Shown here piece after piece: positions 31,014 through 40,077 of a stretch of DNA of 64,000 nt. The notes beneath the pieces were generated by a model. It made no database searches. It was not told the DNA's origin and saw only the letters and a list, made by a program, of their open reading frames with translations. The DNA comes from a virus. How positions within the stretch are numbered: position 1 is the stretch's first letter; each line of letters opens with the position of its first letter. The position numbers and the translations under genes were made by a program. The stretch lies in the IMG/VR virus record IMGVR_UViG_3300027908_000020, positions 1 to 64,000 of that record; one strand, 5' to 3'.

Positions 31014-31787
31014 ATGCCCGAATTATCGTTACGATTATCTGTTAGTAAATGTAAAACATATTCTGACTGCCAAAAAAAATATAAATTTGCATATATTGAT
31101 AAACTACCTCAAAAGGAATTTATTTTTCATACTTTTGGAAAATTCTTACATAAAGTGTTAGAAGATTTTCACCTTGAATATATAAATGGTTCAACTGAAA
31201 AATTTAGCACCGTAATGTCTAAGGTATTTAAATCTGCCAAATCGGAATTTAAATTATCTAGTGAAATGCAAAAAGAAGCTTATGAAATAATAAATGCTTA
31301 TTTAAAAAAAATATCTATTGAGGATGGCGAATCTAAAATTATTGCAGTCGAAAAAAAATTCGATTTTGCCATAACTGATAGAGTGATATTAAATGGTATG
31401 ATTGATAGAATTCAATTAGATGGTGATGGTATTTTGCATGTGGCAGATTACAAAACTACTAAGAATAAAAAATATCTTAAAAATGATTTTTTACAATTAC
31501 TTACGTACGCATACGTAATTTGGTCAGAAAATCAAGATATCGAAAAAGTTCGGGGCTCGTATGTTCTATTGAGACATAATTTTGAGTACATAACAAAAGA
31601 ATTTGTTAAGGACGAAATATTAGAAATAAAAAATAAATATGAAGATTATGCAAAACAGATCGAGGAAGAACAATTATGGAGGCCGAACCCGACACGGTTA
31701 TGTGAATATTGCTCATACTTAGATATTTGTAAAGAAGGAATTGCCGCTACTAGACCAAAGGTATCATATGGCGAATCATCCTGGTAG
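31014..31787 (+). CDS. PD-(D/E)XK nuclease of the RecB/Cas4 type
   Basis: A 257-residue nuclease with the PD-(D/E)XK core: GMIDRIQL (about 128-135) supplies the Asp and HVADYKTTK (about 144-152) the D-x-K. The N-terminus SVSKCKTYSDCQKKYKF with a Cys, and C-terminal CEYCSYLDIC, give the four-Cys layout seen in Cas4 and AddB type iron-sulfur nucleases. Members trim single-stranded ends or act in recombination. Its end overlaps the start of the HNH gene by 20 bases. Iron-sulfur binding is inferred from the Cys pattern. Confidence 0.85.
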   Translation: MPELSLRLSVSKCKTYSDCQKKYKFAYIDKLPQKEFIFHTFGKFLHKVLEDFHLEYINGSTEKFSTVMSKVFKSAKSEFKLSSEMQKEAYEIINAYLKKISIEDGESKIIAVEKKFDFAITDRVILNGMIDRIQLDGDGILHVADYKTTKNKKYLKNDFLQLLTYAYVIWSENQDIEKVRGSYVLLRHNFEYITKEFVKDEILEIKNKYEDYAKQIEEEQLWRPNPTRLCEYCSYLDICKEGIAATRPKVSYGESSW

Positions 31788-32493
31788 TACAAAAATTTGT
31801 ATTAATTGCTCAAAGATTAAAGAATTTTTAGAGTACCCAAAAGTTAAGGGTAAAAACGAAATCATTTATTTTAAAAATAAATGCAAACAGTGTTATAGTG
31901 AATATAATTCAAAATATTACATCGATAATTTAGAATATTTTGATTCACACAATAGAGAATATTGGGAAAATAATAGAGAAGAATTAGTTATAAGAAATAA
32001 ACTTTATAAATTGAACAACAAAGATAAAGTTGATGAAACTAGAAAAAAATATCGGGACAATAATAAAATTCATCTTAATGAGAAACGCGCTGAACGAGCT
32101 AAGTTTCTAAGAAAAACCGATCCAAGTTTTAAACTAAAAGAGATAGTTTCATCGACAATTAGAAGTGCTTTGCGTAAAGCTGGTTCTACTAAAAATGGCA
32201 ATTCTATTTTAGATGTGTTGCCATATACTATTGAGCAACTTAAGATTTATTTAGAATCCCAATTCGAGTCTTGGATGTCCTGGGAAAATTGGGGAGTATA
32301 TGATGCTACAACGTGGAAAGATGACGACACGACTACTTGGACTTGGCAGATAGATCACATAATTCCACAGGCCAACTTGCCATATGAGTCAATGTCTGAT
32401 GAAAATTTTCAAAAATGTTGGGCATTAATCAATTTGAGACCATATTCAGCAAAATCTAATGTATTAGATGGAGTTAAGAAATCAAGGAAGTAA
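31768..32493 (+). CDS. HNH homing-type endonuclease
   Basis: A 241-residue HNH nuclease. The N-terminus has a zinc segment CINC ... CKQC, the middle is a helical, charged region, and the C-terminus carries IDHIIPQANLPYES and CWALINLRPYSAKSN, the HNH core. ATG 31768 is chosen over a GTG start. It is AT-rich and Lys/Asn-rich compared with neighbours. A clear paralogue is at 34316, with trigger factor between them. Free-standing HNH genes of this sort are typical mobile elements in phages. The previous nuclease overlaps its start by 20 bases. Confidence 0.85.
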   Translation: MANHPGSTKICINCSKIKEFLEYPKVKGKNEIIYFKNKCKQCYSEYNSKYYIDNLEYFDSHNREYWENNREELVIRNKLYKLNNKDKVDETRKKYRDNNKIHLNEKRAERAKFLRKTDPSFKLKEIVSSTIRSALRKAGSTKNGNSILDVLPYTIEQLKIYLESQFESWMSWENWGVYDATTWKDDDTTTWTWQIDHIIPQANLPYESMSDENFQKCWALINLRPYSAKSNVLDGVKKSRK

Positions 32494-32494
32494 T

Positions 32495-33736
32495 ATGAAT
32501 ATTACGATGGAAGAAATAGAATATTGTAAGGTTGACGTTCACTATGAGTCAGATATTGAAACTATTATCTCGAAAAGAAGTGAAGTTGTAGCGAAATTTA
32601 AGGATGTTGCTGTACCAGGATTTAGGCTCGGACATGCTTCTCCCGAAGTTCTAAAAATCTATTTTAGAAAAGAGATAGACGAAGCTCTTCAGAAAGAGCT
32701 TGCTAATGATGCAGTTCAAAATACAATTTTCGAAAAAGGTATAAAGCCATTTGGGTACCCACAATTTAAATCCATTCATCTGGAAGGTAACAAATTCAAT
32801 TGTGATTTTACATTACATGTACAGCCAGCGTTTGAACTTCAACAGTATAAGGATTTTGAAATTCCTAAGCCAGCTGAAAAGATGAATGCGGTTGAGTTAG
32901 CGCAAAAAATTCTTCAAGATCTAAGAGTTAGATATGGCGAGACAACTCCATATGGAGAAAATGATTTTGTCCAAATTGGGGATAACGTGGTTATTAATTA
33001 TAATGGCACCGTTGATGAGCAGCCGGTTGACAGGCTTACGGCTTCTGGTGAACTTGTACAAGTTGGTAAAACGCCAATACCAGGATTCGATGATAACCTT
33101 CTCGGTATGAAGACCGGCGAAGAACGAGTTTTCTCATTAGTTATGCCTGCTGAGGTTACTGATAGTTTGGCCGGGAAAAATGTTACATTCAATGTAAAAC
33201 TTATCTTAGGATCAAAGGTTCAACCAGCACCATTGGATGATAGTTTAGCAAAGAAGGTTGGTTTTGAAAGTTTTGAAATCATGATGAACCATGCTAGCAG
33301 TACAGCTTCAAACAGGGTTCAGGAAACCACACGTAACCAGATTATGGATCAAGTATCTAAAAGATTGATAACTAATCATGAATTTAAAATTCCACATTGG
33401 ATTTCTTCGGCAGAAGCTCAAATGAGCGCCAAGAATAATGGAGAGAATTGGGAAGTTCTTTCTGATGTCCAAAAAGAAAGATATCTAGAGCACGCCGATA
33501 ATAGCATCAAACTATCTTTAGTCTTAGCAAAAATACGTGATGTGGAGCCAGAGGCTCAGCTAAGTGATGAAGAAGTATTTAAGATAGCAAAAGAGAATAT
33601 ATCTAAATTCTCGGATAAGCCTGAGGAAGTATTTGAAGGCATGTTTAAAAATGGGCATCTTCCAATTCTTTTTAACAGAATCAGAGACGAGAACACATTA
33701 GGCTTCATACAGAAGCATTGTACAATAATTGAATAA
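32495..33736 (+). CDS. tig: Trigger factor-like chaperone
   Basis: A 413-residue protein matching bacterial trigger factor (432 in E. coli) over its full layout. The N-terminal ribosome-binding domain has the signature loop VPGFRLGHASPEV (residues 40-52), corresponding to GFRKGKVP that contacts uL23 at the exit tunnel; here it is GFRLGH. The FKBP-type prolyl isomerase domain follows (about 150-235; VVINYNGTVDEQ, PGFDDNLLGMKTGEE). The C-terminal helical substrate cradle follows. It would fold or guard nascent chains at the ribosome. AAGGAAG precedes the ATG. To my knowledge trigger factor is rarely reported in phages. Confidence 0.92.
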   Translation: MNITMEEIEYCKVDVHYESDIETIISKRSEVVAKFKDVAVPGFRLGHASPEVLKIYFRKEIDEALQKELANDAVQNTIFEKGIKPFGYPQFKSIHLEGNKFNCDFTLHVQPAFELQQYKDFEIPKPAEKMNAVELAQKILQDLRVRYGETTPYGENDFVQIGDNVVINYNGTVDEQPVDRLTASGELVQVGKTPIPGFDDNLLGMKTGEERVFSLVMPAEVTDSLAGKNVTFNVKLILGSKVQPAPLDDSLAKKVGFESFEIMMNHASSTASNRVQETTRNQIMDQVSKRLITNHEFKIPHWISSAEAQMSAKNNGENWEVLSDVQKERYLEHADNSIKLSLVLAKIRDVEPEAQLSDEEVFKIAKENISKFSDKPEEVFEGMFKNGHLPILFNRIRDENTLGFIQKHCTIIE

Positions 33737-33744
33737 GAGGCATT

Positions 33745-34026
33745 ATGAGTAAGACTATTTTTCCAGATAAGTATCGTAAAAAAATTGAACCAGAGTTTCT
33801 AGATAATGTTAATGCTATGGATACAGAAGAGATTAAGAAAAGACTTCTGGAGCAAGAATCTGCTGTTTATGACGCAGAAAACGAAAAAGAAGAGGATAAG
33901 GAATTAACCGAGGCTCGTGAAAAGGTTAAGGAATTTTCAAAACCTTACAGAGAGAAGAAGGCACAAGCAACTGCAAAAATTAAATATTGCATGTTTGTGC
34001 TGGAAAATCGGGGAGTTAATCTTTGA
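33745..34026 (+). CDS. Small hypothetical charged protein
   Basis: A 93-residue, strongly charged Glu/Lys helical protein without recognised family. It follows the trigger factor gene by 8 bases with a GAGGCATT leader. Its stop overlaps the next gene's TTG start. Confidence 0.65.
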   Translation: MSKTIFPDKYRKKIEPEFLDNVNAMDTEEIKKRLLEQESAVYDAENEKEEDKELTEAREKVKEFSKPYREKKAQATAKIKYCMFVLENRGVNL

Positions 34027-34313
34027 CGGAAATCAAAAAAATTGTAACAAAGTCATGTTCAGCCTGCTCCAAGGGCCAAATATTATTACAATTTGATTTT
34101 CCGCTAGATATAGCACATAAACAATTTTTTGCGGATTCTAAGTTTATAGAATCGAAAGCCTATGCAGACCGGGGTATATTGTATGTGGAAGATGCTAATC
34201 TTGTCGCCATGGGGCCTTTTGGTTCTAATCGATTAAATATAAGATGTAAAACGAATTCTTGTGATGACAGCGTAGCAATTGTGGAAGGGATACTTCGGAA
34301 CATAAAAGGATAA
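34023..34313 (+). CDS. Small hypothetical protein with a Cys pair
   Basis: A 96-residue protein with CSAC near residue 12 and CKTNSCDD near residue 74, possibly one split zinc site. TTG is the only start that fits the frame; GGGAG lies 8 bases upstream. It ends just before the second HNH gene. No family recognised. Confidence 0.6.
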   Translation: MTEIKKIVTKSCSACSKGQILLQFDFPLDIAHKQFFADSKFIESKAYADRGILYVEDANLVAMGPFGSNRLNIRCKTNSCDDSVAIVEGILRNIKG

Positions 34314-34315
34314 TT

Positions 34316-34987
34316 GTGAAAAAATGTACTTCTTGTCAAATAGAGAAGGAATTTTCTGAATTTCGATTTAGAAAGGATCGAAATTCTTATATTGCAATTT
34401 GTCGGGTATGTGAAGCTTTTAAAAAAGCAGAGTATGCTAAAACCCATAAGCCACAACAAGCTATCTCAAGACATCTTTATTATTTAAATAATAAAGATAA
34501 AGAAAGAGAAAATAATAAAAAGTGGTTATTAGATAATAAATCTGAGAGGGCAAAGTATCATACTGAATATGAAAAGAAAAGAAAAGAGATAGACCCGTCG
34601 TTTAGAATTAGAGTTTCTGTATCAAAATTAATAAATAATTATTTTATATTAAATGGTCTAACGAAAGGTAATCTGTCTTTTTTAAAATTTGTTGGTTGGA
34701 ATTTAGAAGAATTGAAACAACATTTAGAGTCTCTTTTTGAGCCATGGATGAGTTGGAATAATTGGGGCAAATATAATCCAAAAGAATGGGATGATAACAA
34801 TACGTCTACATGGACATGGAACATAGATCATATAGTCCCACATTCAACATTTAAATATTCCTCAATGGAGGATGATGATTTTAAGAAATGTTGGGCTTTA
34901 AGTAATTTAAGACCTTTAAGTTCAAAACAAAATTTGCTTGATGGCTCTAAACGAACGAGGCACCAAAATGTCAATAAAGGACGTTAG
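34316..34987 (+). CDS. HNH homing-type endonuclease (paralogue of 31768)
   Basis: A 223-residue HNH nuclease with the same order as the gene at 31768: N-terminal zinc pairs CTSC and CRVC, a charged helical middle, then WNIDHIVPHSTFKYSS, CWALSNLRPLSSKQN. The shared strings (EPWMSWNNWGKY versus ESWMSWENWGVY, and CWAL.NLRP) show a common origin. GTG start with AAAAGGA at good spacing. The two copies bracket trigger factor and two small genes, which suggests spread of a mobile nuclease or a past duplication. Overlaps the M41 gene by 20 bases. Confidence 0.85.
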   Translation: MKKCTSCQIEKEFSEFRFRKDRNSYIAICRVCEAFKKAEYAKTHKPQQAISRHLYYLNNKDKERENNKKWLLDNKSERAKYHTEYEKKRKEIDPSFRIRVSVSKLINNYFILNGLTKGNLSFLKFVGWNLEELKQHLESLFEPWMSWNNWGKYNPKEWDDNNTSTWTWNIDHIVPHSTFKYSSMEDDDFKKCWALSNLRPLSSKQNLLDGSKRTRHQNVNKGR

Positions 34988-35621
34988 AAATCAATCATAT
35001 GATTATGAATTAATTGCCATGTCTTATCATGAGGCAGGTCATGCCATTTGTGCTTTAAGCAATTTCTTACAAGTCATTGATGTAAGTGTAATGACGCCCA
35101 AAACTAATATGGGGTACACTAATTGGTATATTTATGATGCCAATGATGTGAAAGATGAGGATTTGCGTAAAGTTCTTTTTATAGCTGAGGTTCAAGCACT
35201 CTATGCGGGGCTCTTAGCTGAAAAAATGTATTATAAAGATATCTGTGGCTCTGATGATTTTCCCATGCATTTGAGGGCTGGTTCATCAGAGGATACTACT
35301 ACGGCATCTTCTATAATAAGAAAAAATAATCTAGCCAAGTCTGGTAGACAAACTCATTTGTTCAAAAAACAAATGAAATGTGATGTTGAAGAATTTCTTC
35401 AAGAACATTGGGAAGAAGTAAAAATAGTTGCCCATGCTCTATACAAGAAGACGAGACTGTCACATGACGAACTCAAGTACCTACTAACCAGAAAGACCGA
35501 GTATAGGGATTTCTGGAAAGATAAGTTTAAGAAACTCAAGATCATACACAATGATAAAACTCCCCCACTGGAGGAAACTGTCAAAGACATAGTTCTTGAA
35601 AATGTAATATATAGTATATAA
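34968..35621 (+). CDS. Stand-alone M41 (FtsH-type) peptidase domain
   Basis: A 217-residue protein like the protease half of FtsH without its AAA ATPase or membrane segments. HEAGH is at residues 21-25 (zinc ligands H21 and H25, catalytic E22), followed by VSVMTPKTNMGYT, the counterpart of FtsH's VTIIPRG-x-x-GYT strand, and AGLLAEKMYY ... GSSEDTTTASSII (third-ligand Asp region). Without its own unfoldase it might act on loosely folded substrates or with a host or phage AAA partner. ATG 34968 has GAGGCACC upstream and is preferred to the in-frame ATG thirty bases earlier. Confidence 0.8.
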   Translation: MSIKDVRNQSYDYELIAMSYHEAGHAICALSNFLQVIDVSVMTPKTNMGYTNWYIYDANDVKDEDLRKVLFIAEVQALYAGLLAEKMYYKDICGSDDFPMHLRAGSSEDTTTASSIIRKNNLAKSGRQTHLFKKQMKCDVEEFLQEHWEEVKIVAHALYKKTRLSHDELKYLLTRKTEYRDFWKDKFKKLKIIHNDKTPPLEETVKDIVLENVIYSI

Positions 35622-35701
35622 TATTCAACTTCATTTGAACATGGTACAAGTACCATAGACCTTTCGTAGGCTGTATTAAATGTTGATAATACTGAGGAAA
35701 T
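35622..35701 (+). promoter_or_regulatory. Gap before the DNA polymerase gene
   Basis: 80 bases with no ORF. ATATATAGTATATAATATTC sits at 35608-35627, across the end of the upstream gene, and could be a promoter -10 region. GAGGAAATATG gives the polymerase a good ribosome-binding site. A short imperfect inverted repeat (GTACAAGTAC near 35645) is present without a clear role. Confidence 0.4.
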
Positions 35702-38700
35702 ATGACTGATTTTGTATCGTTGCATAACCATACCCATTTTTCAATTCTAAATTCATTAGTGTCTCCGAAAGAACTTTTTGTAAGAGCAAAAGAACTTGGA
35801 CAAAATGCTGTGGCAGTTACAGACTATGGCACGCTTTCGGGGGCGTGGGACTCTCTAAAAGTTTCCAAAGAAACAGGTGTAAAATTGATTATTGGTTGCG
35901 AGTTATATTTCGTAAACAATACTTCCCAGAAGGATGACAAACTTAGATACATTGTACTGATAGCTAAAAACCATCAAGGATACAGAAATCTACTTTCCAT
36001 TAATAAATATGGTTTTGAAAATTCCGCCATCGTAATGAAAAAAGTGCTTCCAATAATTGATTGGCCTGCGCTTGAAAAATATGCAGAAGGCCTAATCTGT
36101 TTAACTGGTTGTGGTAATGGGATAGTTGGGCAGCTCATCAATGATAAGAATTTTGATGAAGCTGAAAGCACACTTAAGCGGTTGTCCAAAATTTTTGGCT
36201 CCAACTTGGGGGTTGAAGTGCAAACACATAATTTAGCCAGAGGAGCTACTTATTATAGCGGTAGCGTTAATCAAGTATTTACAAATGCTCAACTTATTAG
36301 GTTAGCTAAGAAACTAGATTTACGTCTTGTACCAACTTCGAATTCACATTATTTAAAAAAAGATGAGTCTGATGTGCATGATGTTTTACTGGCCATCGCG
36401 GCTATGCAGCCGGTTTATTCTAATGCGCGAATTAAGTACAACGTATCTGATCTTTACTTAAAAAGTGGAGATGAGGTAAAAACTTTTTTTTCCAGAAATC
36501 ATGGTGAAGATTTTGCCAAAGAATTATGTGCCAATTCTATTTATTTTTCAGAACTTTGTGAGAAGCCAGATTGGATCGATCCAAAATTTTCTAATCCAAC
36601 TGGAAAAGAACTCCCCGTTTTCCCAGTAGAGAGGGAAGATGATTATTCTTTATTCAAGGACTGGATGTCCATTCATGAAGATTCGCAAAGGATAGATCAG
36701 GATAAGGCGTACCTAAGGTTTAGATGCGAGCAAGAGTTCAAAACCAAGGTAGCGCAAGATAGAGTTGCTGAGTATAAGGCACGTCTAGATGAAGAGCTAG
36801 ATGTTATCGAGTATCACGGTTTCTCTAGCTATATGTTAATCGTTGCTGATTATATTACTTGGGCCCGCCGTAATGGAATACGGGTTGGTTTGGGAAGAGG
36901 ATCTGTTGGTGGTTCACTTATTGCATTCTTGCTTGGCATCCACGGAGCTGATCCAATAAAGTATAAACTAATTTTTGCCAGATTCCACAACAAAGAGAAG
37001 TCATCTTTCCCTGATATAGATACAGATTTTTCTCCAGCTGGAAGAGATAAGGTACAGGAATACATTAGGCAGAAGTATGGTTCTGAACACGTTGCACACG
37101 TATCTAATATAAATACAATAACGCCTAAGGTGTTCGCGCGTGACGTTGCTAGGGCTTGTGAGTTTGGTGGCAGCAGACAGGCTGCAGTTGATATTGGCAA
37201 TAGTCTGGCTGATAGTATACCAAAGAAGATTGATGAAAAAGAAGTCAAGACTTTTGAAGAAGCTATCGAAAAAGCGCCACTATTTGGTGAATATGCTTCT
37301 AAGAGTTATCCTGAATTAAAGAAATACGCTGCTATTTGTGGGAAATATAGGGCGTGGGCAACCCACGCTGCCGGTCTAGTTATCTCACAAAGACCACTAC
37401 CAGGGTTTGTTCCTCTACGAAAAGATAAGGATGGAGCTATTGCGATTGAGTTTGATAAGGAGCGAGCTGAAGAACTTGGTCTCGTAAAGATGGACACTCT
37501 TGGTCTTGAGACTTTAGATATAATTGATGAAACATATCGTCTGGTAAAAGAAGCAGGAAAACCATTACCACCTGATCCCCCAAATTTTGAAGAATATGAT
37601 AAGGAGACTTATGATCTTATTTCAAAAGGGGATACATTCTGTGTATTCCAGTTGGGGACAAGTGCAGGCACGATTGATCTGTGCAGAAAAATAAGACCAA
37701 AATCAATCGAAGATATAAGCCATATCAATTCACTCGCCCGCCCATCCGCGCGCGATATTAGAGAAGGGTTTATAGCAGCTAAGGAAGGTCGTACAAAAGT
37801 CAAACTTTTGCATCCTTCTTTGAAGAGGGCGTTTGGTGATACATTTGGATTTGGTCTGTACGAAGAATCTCTAATGTATCTAGCGCAGGATGTCGCTGGC
37901 TGGAGCCTTCATGAAGCAGATCGTCTTCGTAAGCTAACAAAAGAAAAAGGTAAGAATCCAAAAAAGGTATTGCAGTGGAGAAGTGACTTTATTTCCGATG
38001 CTAAAAAAAATAATGACATCTCAGAAAATATTGCTATGAAAATATGGGATGAAGTTGTTGACAAGTTCCAGGGTTATGGTTTTAACATGAGTCACTCAAT
38101 TATGTATTCAATGATAAGTTATTATACAGCTTATTTGAAAGCTCATTATCCTGTAGAATTTTTATTGGCTAACTTGATGTCTGAACTAAGATCTAATGCA
38201 AAGGTATCTAAAGATAATATAGATAAGATAAAGCAGGAGCTTAGGAATCGTGGAATAAAGATTAATTCTCCTGATATCAATCAATCAGATATTGATTACA
38301 AAGTTCTGTCCGATGGTTCACTTCTTACTGGTCTGCAAGCACTAGCCTTCGTTGGTGATGATGCTATGAAAGACCTTGTAAGTAAAAGACCATTCAAGAG
38401 TTTTGATGATTTCATGCTGCGTGTTGATTCGCAAAAGGTAAAGACTAATCATGTACAAGCGTTAGCGGCAAGCGGATTTCTTGATAACTTTGGAATATCA
38501 AGGAAGGTAATGTATCTATATTGTTCTGATTATAAAAAGAAACTGCAGGTATGGCTTAAAAAGCATAATCCAGAATTTGATAAATTTGAATATCCCTGGC
38601 CAGTTGATAAAGAGTGGTCGCCATCAGAGCTGTATGCTTTGGAAAAATCTTACCTTGATGAAACATTCATATGTGGTAAAAAAGAAGCATATATGAATTT

Positions 38701-39220
38701 TTTCAGGCAGCGTTCATTTCTAGTAAAGGATATTCTTCTTATGAAGGATAGAGACCCAATTCCATCTGTGCGCGCTGAAATCAAAAGCGTGTTCGAGTTT
38801 AAGGTAAAGAAGGAAACTTCTAGGTACCTTGGTGAGAACATGATTAAGGCAACAATTGAAGATGAGGGAGGAGATCAGATAACTTTGACGGTGTTTCCGA
38901 ATAAGTGGAAAGATGTCAAAGCAAGGATGAGAGACCTCTACGGCAATAAATATAAGTTCGAGCCAGGATTAGCGGTTCACTTTTCTGGAACTCTTAATGT
39001 GTACGAGGACGAAATTGGTATCATATTAGAAAGCTTTTATGAAGCTGCTCCTCCTCCTCCCATGCCAAAAGACATGAAGCATAAAAAGATTTCTTTAAAG
39101 AAATCAAATAATGATTCTATCAAAAATATAGATTTGAATAGTACTGATAAAGTGATTGAAAATATAGAAGATGAACTATTTGATGAAGGTCTGATTGATC
39201 TAGATCAAGAAGATGACTGA
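35702..39220 (+). CDS. dnaE: DNA polymerase III alpha subunit (DnaE-type)
   Basis: A 1172-residue C-family replicative polymerase. The PHP domain starts the protein (HNHTHFS, AVTDYGTLSG). The palm carries GLGRGSVGGSL near 400 and the catalytic Asp pair in FPDIDTDF (D438 and D440), with D598 in VKMDTLGL. The FNMSHSIMYSMISY segment and an HhH-like region follow, and an OB-fold region lies in the last 200 residues. No proofreading exonuclease domain is seen. It replicates the phage genome, perhaps with host clamp; the C-terminus ends in an acidic tail. Typical bacterial DnaE is about 1160, so it is full length. Confidence 0.95.
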   Translation: MTDFVSLHNHTHFSILNSLVSPKELFVRAKELGQNAVAVTDYGTLSGAWDSLKVSKETGVKLIIGCELYFVNNTSQKDDKLRYIVLIAKNHQGYRNLLSINKYGFENSAIVMKKVLPIIDWPALEKYAEGLICLTGCGNGIVGQLINDKNFDEAESTLKRLSKIFGSNLGVEVQTHNLARGATYYSGSVNQVFTNAQLIRLAKKLDLRLVPTSNSHYLKKDESDVHDVLLAIAAMQPVYSNARIKYNVSDLYLKSGDEVKTFFSRNHGEDFAKELCANSIYFSELCEKPDWIDPKFSNPTGKELPVFPVEREDDYSLFKDWMSIHEDSQRIDQDKAYLRFRCEQEFKTKVAQDRVAEYKARLDEELDVIEYHGFSSYMLIVADYITWARRNGIRVGLGRGSVGGSLIAFLLGIHGADPIKYKLIFARFHNKEKSSFPDIDTDFSPAGRDKVQEYIRQKYGSEHVAHVSNINTITPKVFARDVARACEFGGSRQAAVDIGNSLADSIPKKIDEKEVKTFEEAIEKAPLFGEYASKSYPELKKYAAICGKYRAWATHAAGLVISQRPLPGFVPLRKDKDGAIAIEFDKERAEELGLVKMDTLGLETLDIIDETYRLVKEAGKPLPPDPPNFEEYDKETYDLISKGDTFCVFQLGTSAGTIDLCRKIRPKSIEDISHINSLARPSARDIREGFIAAKEGRTKVKLLHPSLKRAFGDTFGFGLYEESLMYLAQDVAGWSLHEADRLRKLTKEKGKNPKKVLQWRSDFISDAKKNNDISENIAMKIWDEVVDKFQGYGFNMSHSIMYSMISYYTAYLKAHYPVEFLLANLMSELRSNAKVSKDNIDKIKQELRNRGIKINSPDINQSDIDYKVLSDGSLLTGLQALAFVGDDAMKDLVSKRPFKSFDDFMLRVDSQKVKTNHVQALAASGFLDNFGISRKVMYLYCSDYKKKLQVWLKKHNPEFDKFEYPWPVDKEWSPSELYALEKSYLDETFICGKKEAYMNFFRQRSFLVKDILLMKDRDPIPSVRAEIKSVFEFKVKKETSRYLGENMIKATIEDEGGDQITLTVFPNKWKDVKARMRDLYGNKYKFEPGLAVHFSGTLNVYEDEIGIILESFYEAAPPPPMPKDMKHKKISLKKSNNDSIKNIDLNSTDKVIENIEDELFDEGLIDLDQEDD

Positions 39221-39234
39221 TATATACTATCGGT

Positions 39235-39399
39235 ATGAGATACTGCCCCAAATGCCTTGAAGATAAGCATGATGATGAATTTTCATCAGCAAAAGCTCGT
39301 TGGTGTAAGGCTTGCAAAAAAGAATATGATTCTAATCGTTTCATTCAAAATAGAGAAACTATTTTAGATGGTGTAACTAAAATAAGGCATAAAGGATAA
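39235..39399 (+). CDS. Small zinc-ribbon protein, 54 residues
   Basis: A 54-codon ORF between the polymerase and the gene at 39411. It has C-P-K-C near the start and C-K-A-C 17 residues later, a compact C4 zinc ribbon, then a charged helix. TGATATATAC at 39218-39226 sits 9 bases before its ATG, so the message would have nearly no leader; there is no clear ribosome-binding site. Its composition and Cys spacing support a real gene despite the small size. Confidence 0.6.
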   Translation: MRYCPKCLEDKHDDEFSSAKARWCKACKKEYDSNRFIQNRETILDGVTKIRHKG

Positions 39400-39410
39400 A
39401 TAGGAATAAT

Positions 39411-40067
39411 ATGCGCTGTAAATCATGTAAGGAAGATGTACCGCCTAAGTTCGTACATGCTATTTCGGTAAATGTTTGTCCGTTATGCGGACAAGAGATT
39501 ATGGATGCGAAATTGCAGTCAATTTTGAACGATCTTAAGTCTGCGATGGATAAAGCATCAGAATACTCTGAAGAGTCAGCTGATTGGCTATTCTCTAATT
39601 ACGGGCTGAAGAAGTGGGACCCAAATCAAATAAATAATGAAGCTTATTTTCAGGGAGGAAGCATTCTAACACCCACTCATCCAAAGCAGCAACTGCCAGG
39701 TTTTAGGTCCCCATCACCTGTTCGTCGTTCCGAGGATGAGGACTCAGATATGGAAGTGGAATCACCCGCTGAAGAAGTATCTATATTTGCCAAACGGGCT
39801 GGTCTCAAACCTTCAAATTTTAAGAAAGTTATAGAGCATATACAGGGTGCAGCGGATCCAACTGCATTCCACGGTCAAGACGATGAGTATGGCGAATTGG
39901 AGGGCATTGAGGAGCCATCTGCCCCTCTTGACGCCAGAGGCAAGAAGGAAATAATGTCAATCTTTAAAGAAGATGATGCCAAATCATTAGAACTTGAGAA
40001 ACTTAAAAAGTTCAGGTCGCAGGCCTCTGTCGCCGGGAATGGTGGCAAATTTTGGCGCTCATCATAG
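39411..40067 (+). CDS. Protein with N-terminal zinc ribbon, function unknown
   Basis: A 218-residue protein. Residues 3-26 form a zinc ribbon (CKSC, CPLC); a helical segment follows and then Pro/Glu/Asp-rich disordered sequence (about residues 90-130). The C-terminus is Lys/Gly/Ser rich. GGAATAAT lies before the ATG. It is the third zinc-ribbon gene in this stretch. No family recognised. Confidence 0.65.
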   Translation: MRCKSCKEDVPPKFVHAISVNVCPLCGQEIMDAKLQSILNDLKSAMDKASEYSEESADWLFSNYGLKKWDPNQINNEAYFQGGSILTPTHPKQQLPGFRSPSPVRRSEDEDSDMEVESPAEEVSIFAKRAGLKPSNFKKVIEHIQGAADPTAFHGQDDEYGELEGIEEPSAPLDARGKKEIMSIFKEDDAKSLELEKLKKFRSQASVAGNGGKFWRSS

Positions 40068-40077
40068 GTAGGTTAAT

